A stretch of 37,136 nt of DNA, from assembly GCA_019112625.1 (NCBI GenBank), contig DXIW01000038.1:1-37136 (forward strand), given 5' to 3'. Made by a program: the position numbers and the translations under genes. The stretch is from Candidatus Acutalibacter stercorigallinarum. GTDB lineage: Bacteria; Bacillota; Clostridia; Oscillospirales; Acutalibacteraceae. Shown here piece by piece: positions 1 to 8,283 of the stretch; position 1 is the stretch's first letter, and every line of letters starts with the position of its first letter. The notes beneath the pieces are model-generated. The model saw only the letters and a program-made list of their open reading frames with translations, was not told the DNA's origin and made no database searches.

Positions 1-221
1 TCTCCCGCCCCCGGGCCCCCTGCCCCTGCCCCGCCTGGCACAAAACCTCCCCCCAGGCGGCTCCTCCCCTCTCCGGGGCTGCCGTCCCGGCGGCAGCGGC
101 CGCCTTCCCCGGCAGCCCCTCGCCCAGCTCCCTCTCACCTCTTCCCCCTTACACTTTACTTCTTATTTCTTCCCTGCCCTCCCCTCCTTCACCCCGGCCC
201 GGCTGGGCCACTCCCAAAATA

Positions 222-393
222 ACCCCCTCTGTCATCGCCCCGCGATGACACCGTCTCACCTGCCGGTTCGGTCGGTTCGCGGCAGAGCGCCACCGGCGCT
301 CGCTCACCCCTCTCTGAGGGAGGTGTCACGCCTCCGCGTGACGGAGGGAGTCATTGAGAGCGGGCTGTCGCCGAAGGCGACTGGGGGAGTTAT
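222..393. repeat. Palindromic intergenic repeat, copy 1
   Basis: This copy has three hairpins: GTCATCGC/GCGATGAC (231-249), GTCACGC/GCGTGAC (325-342) and GTCGCC/GGCGAC (367-381). The hairpin flanks are GGAGGGAGT and CTGGGGGAGTT. Positions 330-391 are almost identical to 690-752. I do not know a formal name for this family. Confidence 0.7.
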
Positions 394-540
394 CAAAAAA
401 ATCCAATAACATCAAAAAGGTAAATTTTTCTCCTCTCACTCCCCTCTCCAGGGGGGTGCAAGGGGGCATCGCCCCCTTGAAAACTTTATATTATTTTAGA
501 AATTAGACCCCCCTCCCGTACTAGCAAGCCATCCTCCCTC

Positions 541-755
541 ACCCATTCCCCTTACGGGAGGGGACAGGGGGTGGGACGCGTGACCGCGCGGACAGGAAAA
601 TTCCTCTGGGCACTGCCCGCCGGAATTTTGCTGCCCTCACTCAACCCTCCCGGCAACACCCCTTCCGCCGCCTCCGGCGGCACCGTCTCGCCTCCGGCGT
701 GACGGAGGGAGTTATTAAGAGCGGGCTGCCGCCGAAGGCGACTGGGGGAGTTCCC
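541..755. repeat. Palindromic intergenic repeat, copy 2
   Basis: Positions 690-752 repeat 330-391 nearly base for base. Positions 576-631 repeat 14270-14325, the segment around GACAGGAAAATTCCTCTGGG. The copy therefore combines two modules that also occur separately in this window, which points to a modular, spreading non-coding element. Confidence 0.7.
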
Positions 756-984
756 TTTGCTCCCCACCCCCTGCCCCCTCCTGTTGTTCTAATCTGTGTG
801 AGAGGAAGCCTTGCCGCAACGGGAGGGGGATTTCTAAGAAAGTTTTTCAAAGGGGGGCTTCGCGCCCCCTTTGTATCCCCCCACGGGGGAGAGCACTCCC
901 CCGTACCCCCTCCTACGAGGCGGGGCTCCGCCCCCCTCGCACCCCCCATGCTTAGTCTTGGCTTACCGTAAAAAGGGGACCTAA

Positions 985-1050
985 GGGGCAAGTCTCGCCC
1001 CCTCTATGAGGGGGCTGTCACGACTTTGTCGTGACTGGGGGAGTTTCACT
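985..1050. repeat. Palindromic intergenic repeat, copy 3
   Basis: The perfect 8-bp inverted repeat GTCACGAC/GTCGTGAC (1017-1035, 3-nt loop) sits between GGGGGCT and TGGGGGAGTT, the flanks used in copies 1 and 2. The stem bases differ from those copies but still pair. Confidence 0.7.
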
Positions 1051-1092
1051 TCTTCACTATTCACTATTCACTCTTCACCATTCACTATTCCC
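1051..1092. repeat. Heptamer tandem array, about six units
   Basis: Six consecutive 7-bp units fit T-A/C-TTCAC: TCTTCAC, TATTCAC, TATTCAC, TCTTCAC, CATTCAC, TATTCCC. The array abuts palindromic copy 3 and lies about 42 bp upstream of the symporter promoter. A similar four-unit array is at 12407-12434. Confidence 0.75.
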
Positions 1093-1133
1093 TCTCCCTT
1101 CCCCTTTTCCCCAGAAAAAATCACATTTCCCCC

Positions 1134-1162
1134 TTGCCTTTTTCCGGCGGCTATGGTAAAAT
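1134..1162 (+). promoter_or_regulatory. Predicted sigma-A promoter of the symporter gene
   Basis: TTGCCT (1134-1139), a 17-bp spacer, then TAAAAT (1157-1162). The untranslated leader of about 80 nt contains GCGTTAAA twice (1185-1192 and 1208-1215), 23 bp apart, which could bind a regulator. Confidence 0.55.
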
Positions 1163-1249
1163 AGCGCCAGTTTAGTACATAAACGCGTTAAACTGTTACG
1201 CGCCTATGCGTTAAATCGCAAAAGCAAAACGAAAAGGCAGGGAAAGACC

Positions 1250-2743
1250 ATGGACAAACAACTCACCATCTGGGCTGTCATCGGCGTGTACGCCATCTTC
1301 ATGCTGGCGGTGGGCATCCTCTACTCCCGCAAGGGGGAGGGCATGGCCAGCTTTACCGTGGGGGGCCGCAACGCCGGCGCCTGGATCTCCGCCCTCTCCT
1401 ACGGCACCGCCTACTTCTCCGCAGTGATGTTCATCGGCTACTCCGGGGGTTCCGGCTGGGACTACGGCCTGTGGAGCGTCCTGGTGGGCGTGGGCAACGC
1501 GGTGTTCGGCACCCTGCTGGCCTGGCTGGTGCTGGCCGATCGCACCCGGGCCATCACCCGGCGGCACCACATCAAGTCCATGCCCCAGCTGTTCGAAAAG
1601 CGCTTCCAGTCCCCGGCCATGCGGCTGTTCTCCTGCGTGGTGATCTTCCTCTTCCTCATCCCCTACTCCGCCTCGGTGTACAAGGGCCTCACCAGCGTGT
1701 GCTCGGTGGTCCTGGGCATCGACGAGCGGGTGTGCATGGTCATCATCGCCATCGCCTCCGCCCTGGTTGTGGTGCTGGGGGGCTACATGGCCACCTTAAA
1801 AGCCGACTTCGTCCAGGGCTTCATTATGATGATCGGCGTCACCGCCCTCATCGTCCTGGTGGTGCTCTCCCCCCAGGTGGGCGGCCTGTCCCAGGGCCTG
1901 TCCAATATGGCCGATTACATGGAGACCCACTCCATGCTCCCCCTTTCCGGCAGCTCCGCCCTGGCCCTCATCTCCACTATCCTGATGACCAGCTTCGGCA
2001 CCTGGGGCCTGCCCCAGATGGTCCACAAATACTACGGCATCCGGGATAAGCGGGAGGTGAAGCGGGGCGTGGTCATCTCCACCTTCTTCTCCCTGCTGGT
2101 GGCCGGTGGCGGGTACTTCATCGGCTCCCTGTCCCACCTGTTCTTCGGCGACTCCATGCCCGATGGCGGCAAGGACTACCTGGTCCCCCTCATGCTGGAC
2201 CAGGCCGGCCTGCCCAACATCCTCATCGGGGTGATTTTGGTGCTGCTCATCTCCGCCTCGGTGTCCACCCTGTCCAGCATCACCCTCACCGCCTGCTCCA
2301 CCGTGTCCATGGACCTGGTCAAGGCCGGCTTCCGCAAGACCATGGAGGACAAGAACACCGCCGCCCTCACCCGGGTGCTGTGTCTGGCCTTCGTGGTGCT
2401 CAGCTACTTCATCGCCAACTACCCCACCCCCATCCTGGAGATGATGTCCTACTCCTGGGGGATTATCTCCGGCTCCTTCCTGGCCCCCTATCTCCTGTCC
2501 CTGTACTGGAAGGGCATCAACCGGGCCGGCGCCTGGGCCGGGATGATCGCCGGCTTCCTCACCGCCTTTGTGCCCGCGGCGGCCTCCGGGTTCACCACCC
2601 CCAACGGCCCCCTGTTCGCCTGCCTGGCCATGGCCGTCTCCTTCCTGCTGTGCTGGCTGGTCAGCCTCCTGGCCGCCGCCAAGGGCTGGCCCGGCGGCCA
2701 GCGCAACGATGGCTTCTACCAGCCCAAACCTGGGGAGGAATAA
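1250..2743 (+). CDS. Sodium:solute symporter (SSS family)
   Basis: This is a 497-residue integral membrane protein with the hydrophobic pattern of the SSS family (usually 13 TM helices), which couples sodium entry to uptake of a small solute. Family features are the N-terminal GGRNAGAW segment (38-45) followed by a Ser/Gly-rich helix, KADFVQG (184-190), and SASVSTLSS (335-343), where the family places sodium-binding Ser/Thr residues. The length is normal. The ATG start follows AGGG with a 7-nt spacer and lies downstream of a good promoter. The gene is monocistronic, with a strong terminator directly after the stop. The substrate cannot be read from sequence; proline, pantothenate, sialic acid and sugars are all transported by relatives, and no catabolic gene adjoins it. 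Confidence 0.88.
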   Translation: MDKQLTIWAVIGVYAIFMLAVGILYSRKGEGMASFTVGGRNAGAWISALSYGTAYFSAVMFIGYSGGSGWDYGLWSVLVGVGNAVFGTLLAWLVLADRTRAITRRHHIKSMPQLFEKRFQSPAMRLFSCVVIFLFLIPYSASVYKGLTSVCSVVLGIDERVCMVIIAIASALVVVLGGYMATLKADFVQGFIMMIGVTALIVLVVLSPQVGGLSQGLSNMADYMETHSMLPLSGSSALALISTILMTSFGTWGLPQMVHKYYGIRDKREVKRGVVISTFFSLLVAGGGYFIGSLSHLFFGDSMPDGGKDYLVPLMLDQAGLPNILIGVILVLLISASVSTLSSITLTACSTVSMDLVKAGFRKTMEDKNTAALTRVLCLAFVVLSYFIANYPTPILEMMSYSWGIISGSFLAPYLLSLYWKGINRAGAWAGMIAGFLTAFVPAAASGFTTPNGPLFACLAMAVSFLLCWLVSLLAAAKGWPGGQRNDGFYQPKPGEE

Positions 2744-2748
2744 CCCAC

Positions 2749-2783
2749 AAAAAAAGGAGCTGCCTCCTGGCAGCTCCTTTTTT
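2749..2783 (+). terminator. Rho-independent terminator of the symporter gene
   Basis: The stem AAGGAGCTGCC/GGCAGCTCCTT has a 4-nt TCCT loop, is flanked by A and T runs and starts 6 bp after the stop codon. The flanking runs make it plausible in both directions. Confidence 0.9.
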
Positions 2784-2816
2784 CCGCTCTGTTCCGGCCC
2801 CAGCGGGACCCAGCTC

Positions 2817-2911
2817 CCGCGCCCCCTCCCTGCCCCCGCCGCGCGGGGGCAGGCCCGCCCTCCGGGCGGGCGCCCCCCGGCCCATGGGGGCCGGGGGGCG
2901 AGGGGGCGCGG
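2817..2911. repeat. GC-only cloverleaf-like nested palindrome
   Basis: An outer 12-bp inverted repeat (2817-2828 with 2900-2911) encloses three perfect hairpins in a row: 9-bp arms (2831-2851), 8-bp arms (2853-2871) and 12-bp arms (2872-2899). About 82 of 95 bases would pair. It lies between the symporter terminator and the 3' end of the MATE gene. It lacks a T tract, so it is not a classical terminator, although it may mark the MATE transcript end. Confidence 0.75.
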
Positions 2912-2929
2912 CCTCTGCGCCGCCTTGCC

Positions 2930-4267
2930 TCAGTACCCGTACTGCTTCACGTGCTTCATCACCTTCACATAGGCCGGGATCAGGAAGCAGTCCGCCATCA
3001 CCCAGGCGATGGGCCCGGCAAAGCAGGCCGCCAAAAAACCGAAGGCCGGCACCAGGAATAGGCCCGTGGCGCCCCGGGCCACCATCTCGAACACCCCGGC
3101 GAACACCGCCACCTTACTGTACCCCATGCCCTGGATAAGCAGCCGGAAGATGTTCACCCCGGCCAAGGGGATAAAGCAGGCCGCGTTGATCACCAGATAT
3201 TGGTAGGCCTGGTCGATGATCTCGGTCTCCCCGGCGTCCACGAACAGCAGCGCCAAGGGCTTGCCGAACAGCGCCATCACCACCAGGGAGAGCAGGGAGT
3301 ACACCACCCCCACAAGAATGCAGGACCGCAGCCCCTGGCCGATGCGCTCCAGCTTCTTCGCGCCGATGTTCTGCCCGCCCCAGGTGGACATGGTCACCCC
3401 CATGGCGTCAAAGGCGCAGCTGAAGAACATGTAGATCTTGCTGGCCGCCGTGGTGGAGGCCACCACCGCCGACCCCAGCCCGTTGACCGAGGCCTGGAGG
3501 ATGATGCTCCCAATGGCGGTGATGGACAGCTGCAGGCCCATGGGCAGCCCCATGGCCAGCAGCCGCCGCATGTGGGGCATCCGGGGCCGCAGGTCATCCC
3601 GGGAGACGTGGAGCAGGGGGAACTTCTTCCAGATGAACACCAGGCACGCCAGGCCCGAAAGCCCCTGGGAGATCACCGTGGCGATGGCCGCCCCCGCCAC
3701 CCCCAGGGGGATGACCACAATGAGGAACAGGTCCAGCCCGATGTTCAGCAGGGAGGCCATCACCAAAAACACCACCGGCGTCCGGCTGTCCCCCAAGGCC
3801 CGCAGCAGGCTGGAGAGGGTGTTGTACAGCACCGTGGCCGGAATGCCCACCAGAATGGGCATCAGGTAGGCGTAGGCGTCGTCGATGATGTCCGCCGGGG
3901 TGGCCATGGCCTCCAGGATGGGCCGGCACAGCAGGGCGGTCACCACCGCGAACAGCACCGCGAAGCCCCCGGCCAGCCAGATGATGTTCCCCACGAAGCG
4001 CTTCAGCTCCCCATAGTCCTTAGAGCCGAACCGCTGGGACACCGGGATGGTAAACCCGGTGCACACCCCCATGCAGAACCCCAAAATGAGGAAGGTCACC
4101 GAGCCGGTGGACCCCACCGCCGCCAGGGGGCCGGTGCCCAAAAACTTCCCCACGATGATGGTGTCCACCATGGAGTAAAACTGCTGGAACAGGTTCCCGA
4201 ACATAAGGGGCACGGTAAAGCCCAGCACCAGCTTCATGGGGGAGCCCACGGTCATATCCTTTGTCAT
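2930..4267 (-). CDS. MATE family multidrug/organic cation exporter
   Basis: This is a 445-residue membrane protein with the two-half, 12-helix MATE layout. The N-terminus reads TVPLMFGNLFQQFYSMVDT, the usual first helix of NorM/MepA/DinF-type exporters, followed by IIVGKFLG. The family exports drugs or metabolites using a sodium or proton gradient. I start it at the ATG at 4267, which has a GAGGTGG ribosome site 8 nt upstream; a GTG four codons earlier is less well placed. A promoter lies at 4313-4341. It appears monocistronic and faces the symporter gene. No local regulator suggests the substrate. Confidence 0.9.
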   Translation of the reverse strand: MTKDMTVGSPMKLVLGFTVPLMFGNLFQQFYSMVDTIIVGKFLGTGPLAAVGSTGSVTFLILGFCMGVCTGFTIPVSQRFGSKDYGELKRFVGNIIWLAGGFAVLFAVVTALLCRPILEAMATPADIIDDAYAYLMPILVGIPATVLYNTLSSLLRALGDSRTPVVFLVMASLLNIGLDLFLIVVIPLGVAGAAIATVISQGLSGLACLVFIWKKFPLLHVSRDDLRPRMPHMRRLLAMGLPMGLQLSITAIGSIILQASVNGLGSAVVASTTAASKIYMFFSCAFDAMGVTMSTWGGQNIGAKKLERIGQGLRSCILVGVVYSLLSLVVMALFGKPLALLFVDAGETEIIDQAYQYLVINAACFIPLAGVNIFRLLIQGMGYSKVAVFAGVFEMVARGATGLFLVPAFGFLAACFAGPIAWVMADCFLIPAYVKVMKHVKQYGY

Positions 4268-4312
4268 AGTATCGCCCACCTCGCCGCAGCCGAAAAATTC
4301 AAAAACAGCTCA

Positions 4313-4341
4313 ATTTTACACAATAGCCCGCCAAAGCGCAA
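4313..4341 (-). promoter_or_regulatory. Predicted sigma-A promoter of the MATE gene
   Basis: On the - strand, TTGCGC (4336-4341), a 17-bp spacer and TAAAAT (4313-4318), about 45 bp before the chosen start codon. Confidence 0.55.
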
Positions 4342-4441
4342 GCGGCCTTCCCCATTTTTTCCGCCCCGGGCCCAATTTCGGCGCTTTTCGTAAAATCCCT
4401 CCTCCCCTCCTTAAAAACTTGTGATTTTCATACCCCCGCCC

Positions 4442-4470
4442 TTGCCCTTTCCCCCCGGTTCCCTTATAAT
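4442..4470 (+). promoter_or_regulatory. Predicted sigma-A promoter of the unknown membrane protein gene
   Basis: TTGCCC (4442-4447), a 17-bp spacer and a perfect TATAAT (4465-4470), giving a leader of about 50 nt before the ATG at 4529. Confidence 0.7.
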
Positions 4471-4528
4471 AAAAGGCGGAAACCACCGCCGGGCAGCAGG
4501 CCCGGCACACCACCGAGGAGGGACCCCC

Positions 4529-5605
4529 ATGCCCATGCCAACGCTCACCTATCCGCCCGCCGATTACTCCTATACCGTCGCCTGCCTGGCGGAGGAGAGG
4601 AAAGACCTGGGCCCCCTGGCCTACGCCTTCCACCAAGAGGCAAAAAATTACCAGGAGACCCACCGCATCCATGTGGAGGTCTCCTCCGCCGCTGGTACCC
4701 TCGAGGTCAGAAAAGCCATTTGCGACGCCATCAACACCTACCAGGGCGTCTTTCGGGCCCACATGGCCGACTGGATGCAGCAGTACATCCTGGCCCACGG
4801 CGGCAAGGTGGACTCCTGGCCCGACCCTGCCACCTCCCTTTATTCCACCTTTGAGCAGCTGCCGGGGGACAAAATCACCTTCGACTACTTCGGCGCCGAC
4901 TACATGGTGTTCCCCGACGGCCACGTGGACCGGGAGACCCCCGACCTGGTCTACCGGAACCACTACGCCTATGCCCCCGCCACCCCCTACACCGACCTGC
5001 AAAAAGAGAAAAAATTCCTAGAGCGGAAGATCGTCAAGCCCAAAAAGGACAAGGCCGACACCAGCCTCCTGGTCCGTATCCTCGCCCTGCTGGGGGCCCT
5101 GTACTGCGTCTTTGCCGTCCTCATCACCCTGGGGGAGGTGTTCTTCGGCATCGGCGACCCGGTCATCGCCCTCAACGAGTCCGCCGGCGATAACGCCCCC
5201 CTGGCCATGGCCACGTTCCTCCTGGCCCTGCCCCTGCACGTCTACTCCTTCGTCCCGGCGATTTTCTCCAGCCTCTCCACCGGCCTCACCATCGCCTTTA
5301 CCGTCATCCTCCTGGGCGCCTGGGTGCTGGGGGCCGTGGTGTGCCTCCTCACCTTCTCCAGCTACCGGGCAAAGGCCAAAAGCTCCGCCGCCCAGTGGAA
5401 GAAGGACAGGGAAAACTACACCCGCTCCGAATCCAACCGGAAATCCGCCCTCCAAAGCCTGGACAACTCCCCGGAGAAGTGGGAGAAGGCCCAGCGGGCG
5501 GAGGAGGCCGAAAAGGCCAAACAGCCCGAGATGGACGCCTTCGCCGAAGAGTGGCACCGCGCCTGGTTCGATTGGGCCTGCCAGCAAAAATACAAGGCCG
5601 GCTGA
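4529..5605 (+). CDS. Unknown protein with three membrane segments and charged C-terminus
   Basis: I do not recognise this 358-residue protein. Residues 1-175 are soluble, rich in Tyr and acidic residues, and contain a segment with alternating hydrophobic and turn residues (about 112-135). Three hydrophobic helices follow at about 180-206, 225-247 and 252-276. The tail from 280 to 358 is highly charged (Lys/Glu/Arg) and probably helical or coiled. The start is the ATG after GAGGAGGG with a 6-nt spacer; upstream in-frame codons lie inside the promoter. The gene has its own promoter and terminator, so it is monocistronic. It may be a membrane-anchored stress or envelope protein, but this is only a guess. 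Confidence 0.8.
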   Translation: MPMPTLTYPPADYSYTVACLAEERKDLGPLAYAFHQEAKNYQETHRIHVEVSSAAGTLEVRKAICDAINTYQGVFRAHMADWMQQYILAHGGKVDSWPDPATSLYSTFEQLPGDKITFDYFGADYMVFPDGHVDRETPDLVYRNHYAYAPATPYTDLQKEKKFLERKIVKPKKDKADTSLLVRILALLGALYCVFAVLITLGEVFFGIGDPVIALNESAGDNAPLAMATFLLALPLHVYSFVPAIFSSLSTGLTIAFTVILLGAWVLGAVVCLLTFSSYRAKAKSSAAQWKKDRENYTRSESNRKSALQSLDNSPEKWEKAQRAEEAEKAKQPEMDAFAEEWHRAWFDWACQQKYKAG

Positions 5606-5622
5606 GCCCCCCCACATACAGC

Positions 5623-5657
5623 GAAAACCGCCCCCCACGGGGCGGTTTTCTTTCTTT
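5623..5657. terminator. Bidirectional terminator between the 4529 gene and potD
   Basis: A perfect 12-bp stem GAAAACCGCCCC/GGGGCGGTTTTC with a 4-nt loop, followed on the + strand by TTTCTTT. The T and A tracts within the arms would also let it stop the pot transcript coming from the other side. Confidence 0.8.
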
Positions 5658-5683
5658 GGTATCCTGTTGTATCCCTGTGTGCC

Positions 5684-6739
5684 TCACTGCCCGCAGGCGT
5701 CCCGGAACTCCGTCCACACCCGGTCGTGGACCTCCAGCGCCTGGGCGGAGACATTCTCGATCATCTCCATGTTGCTGGTGTCAATCTCCTCCGGCAGGGT
5801 CAAAAAGCTCTTGTACTCCTCCGAGATATACTGCTCCGCGTCCAGGTTGGTGCAGTAGTACCCCAGGTACTCAAAGCACTGGGCGGCCACCTCCGGCTCC
5901 AGAATATAGTCCATAAACTGGTAGGCAGCCTCGGCGTTGGGGGCGTTCTTGGGGATGAACTGCCCCATCACCCCAAAGCCGATGCCCTCCTCGGGGAACA
6001 CCACCACCAGGTCCGGGTCGGCCATCTTGGCCATGGTCACCATGGAGGTGTACATCACCGCCGCGCCAATCTCCCCGGAGAGCAGGTCATCCTGGGTGTT
6101 GTCGTCCTTGATGAGCCGGATGTTGGGGGCCAGCTCCAGCAGCTTGTCCCCCGCGGCCTCAATGGCGGCCACGTCCTCGGTGTTGTAGCTCTCCCCCAGC
6201 ACCTTCAGGGCCATGCCGTTTACCACCCGGTAGCTGGCGATGACCCCCACGTTGTCCTCCAGGGAGGGGTCCCACAGGTCGGCGTAGCCGTTGATCTCAA
6301 TGTCCACCAGGTCCGGGTCATACACGATGGTCTGCACCCCGGCGCCATAGGGCACGGTGTACTTGTCCTCCGGGTCGTAGAACTGTCCCTGGTACACCGG
6401 ATTGATGGACCCGTAGTTGGAGAGCTTCGAGGTGTCCAGCTCCTGCACCAGCCCCTCGGCGATGGCGGTCTCGATGATATAGTCGTCGGCGATGATCAGG
6501 TCGTAATCCCCGCCCTCCGCGGCCTGCAGCTTGGCCAGCATGGTCTCGTCCGTGTCAAAGTTGGCGTAATTCACCGCGATGCCGGTCTCCTCGGTAAAGG
6601 CGTCCAGCACCTCCTGGGGGAACATGTTCTCCCAGGTGTACAGCACCAATTCGCCGTTTTCGCCGCCGCTGGTGCCGCAGCCGGCCAGGGGCAGCGCCAG
6701 CAGCAGAGCCGCCAGCAGCAGGGCAAGCAGTTTTTTCAT
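5684..6739 (-). CDS. potD: Spermidine/putrescine ABC transporter, substrate-binding lipoprotein
   Basis: This is a 351-residue extracellular lipoprotein with a Leu/Ala-rich signal peptide ending in the lipobox LAGC (Cys21). The mature protein begins with ELVLYTWENMFPQEVLDAF, the N-terminal signature of PotD-type polyamine binders (TW-N/E at the pocket entrance). Family features continue with YDLIIADDYII and a VPYGAGVQTIVYDP stretch. It captures polyamines and delivers them to PotBC. It is the last gene of the operon and overlaps potC by 4 bp (ATGA), so the two are translationally coupled. Its position after the permeases is usual for potABCD. The length is typical. Confidence 0.93.
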   Translation of the reverse strand: MKKLLALLLAALLLALPLAGCGTSGGENGELVLYTWENMFPQEVLDAFTEETGIAVNYANFDTDETMLAKLQAAEGGDYDLIIADDYIIETAIAEGLVQELDTSKLSNYGSINPVYQGQFYDPEDKYTVPYGAGVQTIVYDPDLVDIEINGYADLWDPSLEDNVGVIASYRVVNGMALKVLGESYNTEDVAAIEAAGDKLLELAPNIRLIKDDNTQDDLLSGEIGAAVMYTSMVTMAKMADPDLVVVFPEEGIGFGVMGQFIPKNAPNAEAAYQFMDYILEPEVAAQCFEYLGYYCTNLDAEQYISEEYKSFLTLPEEIDTSNMEMIENVSAQALEVHDRVWTEFRDACGQ

Positions 6740-7533
6740 GGGGTATCATCCTTTCGCTTTTTCTTCTGTCCCCCGCCCAGCCAGGCCGCCAGCCCGCACA
6801 GCAGCAGGGAGGCCAGAAACAGCAGGGTGCACAGGGCGTTGATCTCCGGGGTCACCCCGGTTTTCAGCTGGGTGTAAATTTTAATGGGCATGGTGTTCAC
6901 GTCCACCCCGGTGACGAAGATGCTGATGATCACGTCGTCAATGCTCATGGCAAAGGCCAGCAGCATCCCCGAGGCGATGGCCGGCATGGTCAGGGGCAGG
7001 GTGATGTCGAAAAACACCCGGGCCGGCGAGGCCCCCAGGTCCAGCGCCGCCTCCGCAAGGCTCTTGTCCATGCCCACCAGCCGGGCCTTCACCAGCATGA
7101 ACACGTAGGGGATGCAGAAGGCAGTGTGGGCCAGAATCAGCGTCCCCATGCCGAAGGGGATGCCCAGCAGGGAGAAAAACGCCATAAACACCATGCCCAG
7201 AATGATCTCCGGCACCATGATGGGCAGGGTGGACAGGTACTCCACCGCCCCCTTGCTGCGGAAATTCACCTTGCTCATGCCGTAGGCCCCCAGGGTGCCG
7301 ATGGCCCCGGCGGCAAAGCTGCTGGCCACCCCCAGGATCAGGGTGTTTCCCAAAGCCTTGAACATGTCCCGGTCCCGGAACAGCTCCTGGTACCATTTTA
7401 AGGAAAAGCCCCCCCACACCGAGCTGATCTTGCTCTCGTTAAAGGAGTACACGATCACCAGCAGGATGGGCACGTACATCAGCGCCAGCACCACACCCAG
7501 ATACACGTTGGGCAGTTTTGTCCTGTTTTTCAT
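6736..7533 (-). CDS. potC: Spermidine/putrescine ABC transporter permease
   Basis: This 265-residue BPD-type permease has six predicted membrane helices. The N-terminus has the PotC pattern: a first helix VYLGVVLALMYVPILLVIVYSF followed by WGGFSLKWYQELF. The EAA loop that docks on the ATPase reads EAALDLGASPARVFFDITLP. With PotB it forms the polyamine channel. The gene starts 15 bp after the methyltransferase gene and overlaps potD by 4 bp. Length and motifs are normal. Confidence 0.93.
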   Translation of the reverse strand: MKNRTKLPNVYLGVVLALMYVPILLVIVYSFNESKISSVWGGFSLKWYQELFRDRDMFKALGNTLILGVASSFAAGAIGTLGAYGMSKVNFRSKGAVEYLSTLPIMVPEIILGMVFMAFFSLLGIPFGMGTLILAHTAFCIPYVFMLVKARLVGMDKSLAEAALDLGASPARVFFDITLPLTMPAIASGMLLAFAMSIDDVIISIFVTGVDVNTMPIKIYTQLKTGVTPEINALCTLLFLASLLLCGLAAWLGGGQKKKRKDDTP

Positions 7534-7548
7534 CGACGCCGCCCCCTC

Positions 7549-8283
7549 TCACAGCCGCCGGGCCGCCACCGCCAGCATCATGGGGCGGCGCAGCTCGTCC
7601 GCCCACCCCGGCCGGGAGAGCATCTCCGCCGGGGGCTGGGGCTCTTTTACGTGCAGCAGGGCAAAGCCGTTTTCCAACAATGTCTCCAGCAGGGTGGTAA
7701 GGGTCCGGTGATACTTCACCACGTGTTCCCCCAAAAAGCAGGCGTCCCGCTCCCCTTCCACAAAATACCGGTCCACCGGGAAATGCCGGATGTTCCCCTC
7801 CTGGTCATACTCCCAGTCCTGGGGCCCCTGGGCGGTGAACACCGGGTGCTCGCAGGTAAACACAAAGTCCCCGCCGGGCGCCAGCCACTCCCGCACCTTG
7901 CGCACCAGGGCCGGGTAATCCTTCACATAGTGCAGCGCCAGGGAGCTGAGCACCACCTCAAAGCTGCCGCTGGGGAACTCCGCCTCCTCCATGGCGCAGC
8001 GGTGGTACTCCACCTGGGGCTGGCTGGTTTTCCGCCGGGCCTCCGCCAGCATTTTCTCCGAAAGGTCCAGCCCCAATACCGAGGCCGCCCCCTGCTCCGC
8101 AGCGTAAATGCAGTGCCATCCGTAGCCGCAGCCCAGGTCCAGCACCCGCTTCCCAGAGAACTCCGGCAGGATAGACCGCAGGGTCTGCCACTCCCCCGCC
8201 CCGGCCAGCCCTTCACGAGAGCGGTCCATCTGGCTGTATTTTTCAAAAAACACAGGGTCGTCATATTTGTTTTCCAAGCTCAT
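7549..8283 (-). CDS. Class I SAM-dependent methyltransferase inside the pot operon
   Basis: This 244-residue soluble protein has a class I Rossmann methyltransferase core. Motif I is VLDLGCGYG (47-55), followed by the acidic end of strand 2 in LGLDLS and the FPSGSFEVVLSSLALHY segment typical of UbiE/Methyltransf_11 small-molecule enzymes. A poorly classified C-terminal part with aromatic and His residues may form the substrate pocket. The start codon overlaps the potB stop by 4 bp (ATGA) and GGAGGGG lies upstream, so it is a true operon member. The substrate is unknown. A polyamine or a related amine is a reasonable inference from context but is not shown by sequence. Confidence 0.85.
   Translation of the reverse strand: MSLENKYDDPVFFEKYSQMDRSREGLAGAGEWQTLRSILPEFSGKRVLDLGCGYGWHCIYAAEQGAASVLGLDLSEKMLAEARRKTSQPQVEYHRCAMEEAEFPSGSFEVVLSSLALHYVKDYPALVRKVREWLAPGGDFVFTCEHPVFTAQGPQDWEYDQEGNIRHFPVDRYFVEGERDACFLGEHVVKYHRTLTTLLETLLENGFALLHVKEPQPPAEMLSRPGWADELRRPMMLAVAARRL

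Larger units (their letters stand above)
1..1133. other. Gene-free, repeat-rich intergenic region
   Basis: No credible gene is visible on either strand. The few short open frames are C-rich, lack ribosome binding sites and lie inside repeats. The stretch holds three copies of a palindromic repeat family (listed separately), a GC-hairpin element at 466-487 and 838-876 (poly-G/poly-C stems next to AGTTTTTCAAA-like sequence), and a heptamer array. Strand composition is strongly skewed, with C/T-rich tracts on the + strand. No tRNA or rRNA was recognised. Confidence 0.6.

Noticed and set aside
552..767. Open frame with a RAQRNFPV-like peptide, also seen at 14226-14567
   Set aside because: Both frames lie inside copies of the palindromic repeat. 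The shared peptide is a translation of the repeat, not a protein family.
1..1249. CRISPR array
   Set aside because: Repeats are palindromic modules of unequal length without regular spacers, and the heptamer units have no spacers. No cas gene is nearby.
5726..6877. Long open frame antisense to potD and potC
   Set aside because: It is His/Val/Gly-rich, the usual product of the reverse frame of a GC-rich gene, and has no ribosome site. The same reasoning applies to the long antisense frames at 3200-4393, 16757-18559, 19775-21940, 23940-25961 and 35033-36874.
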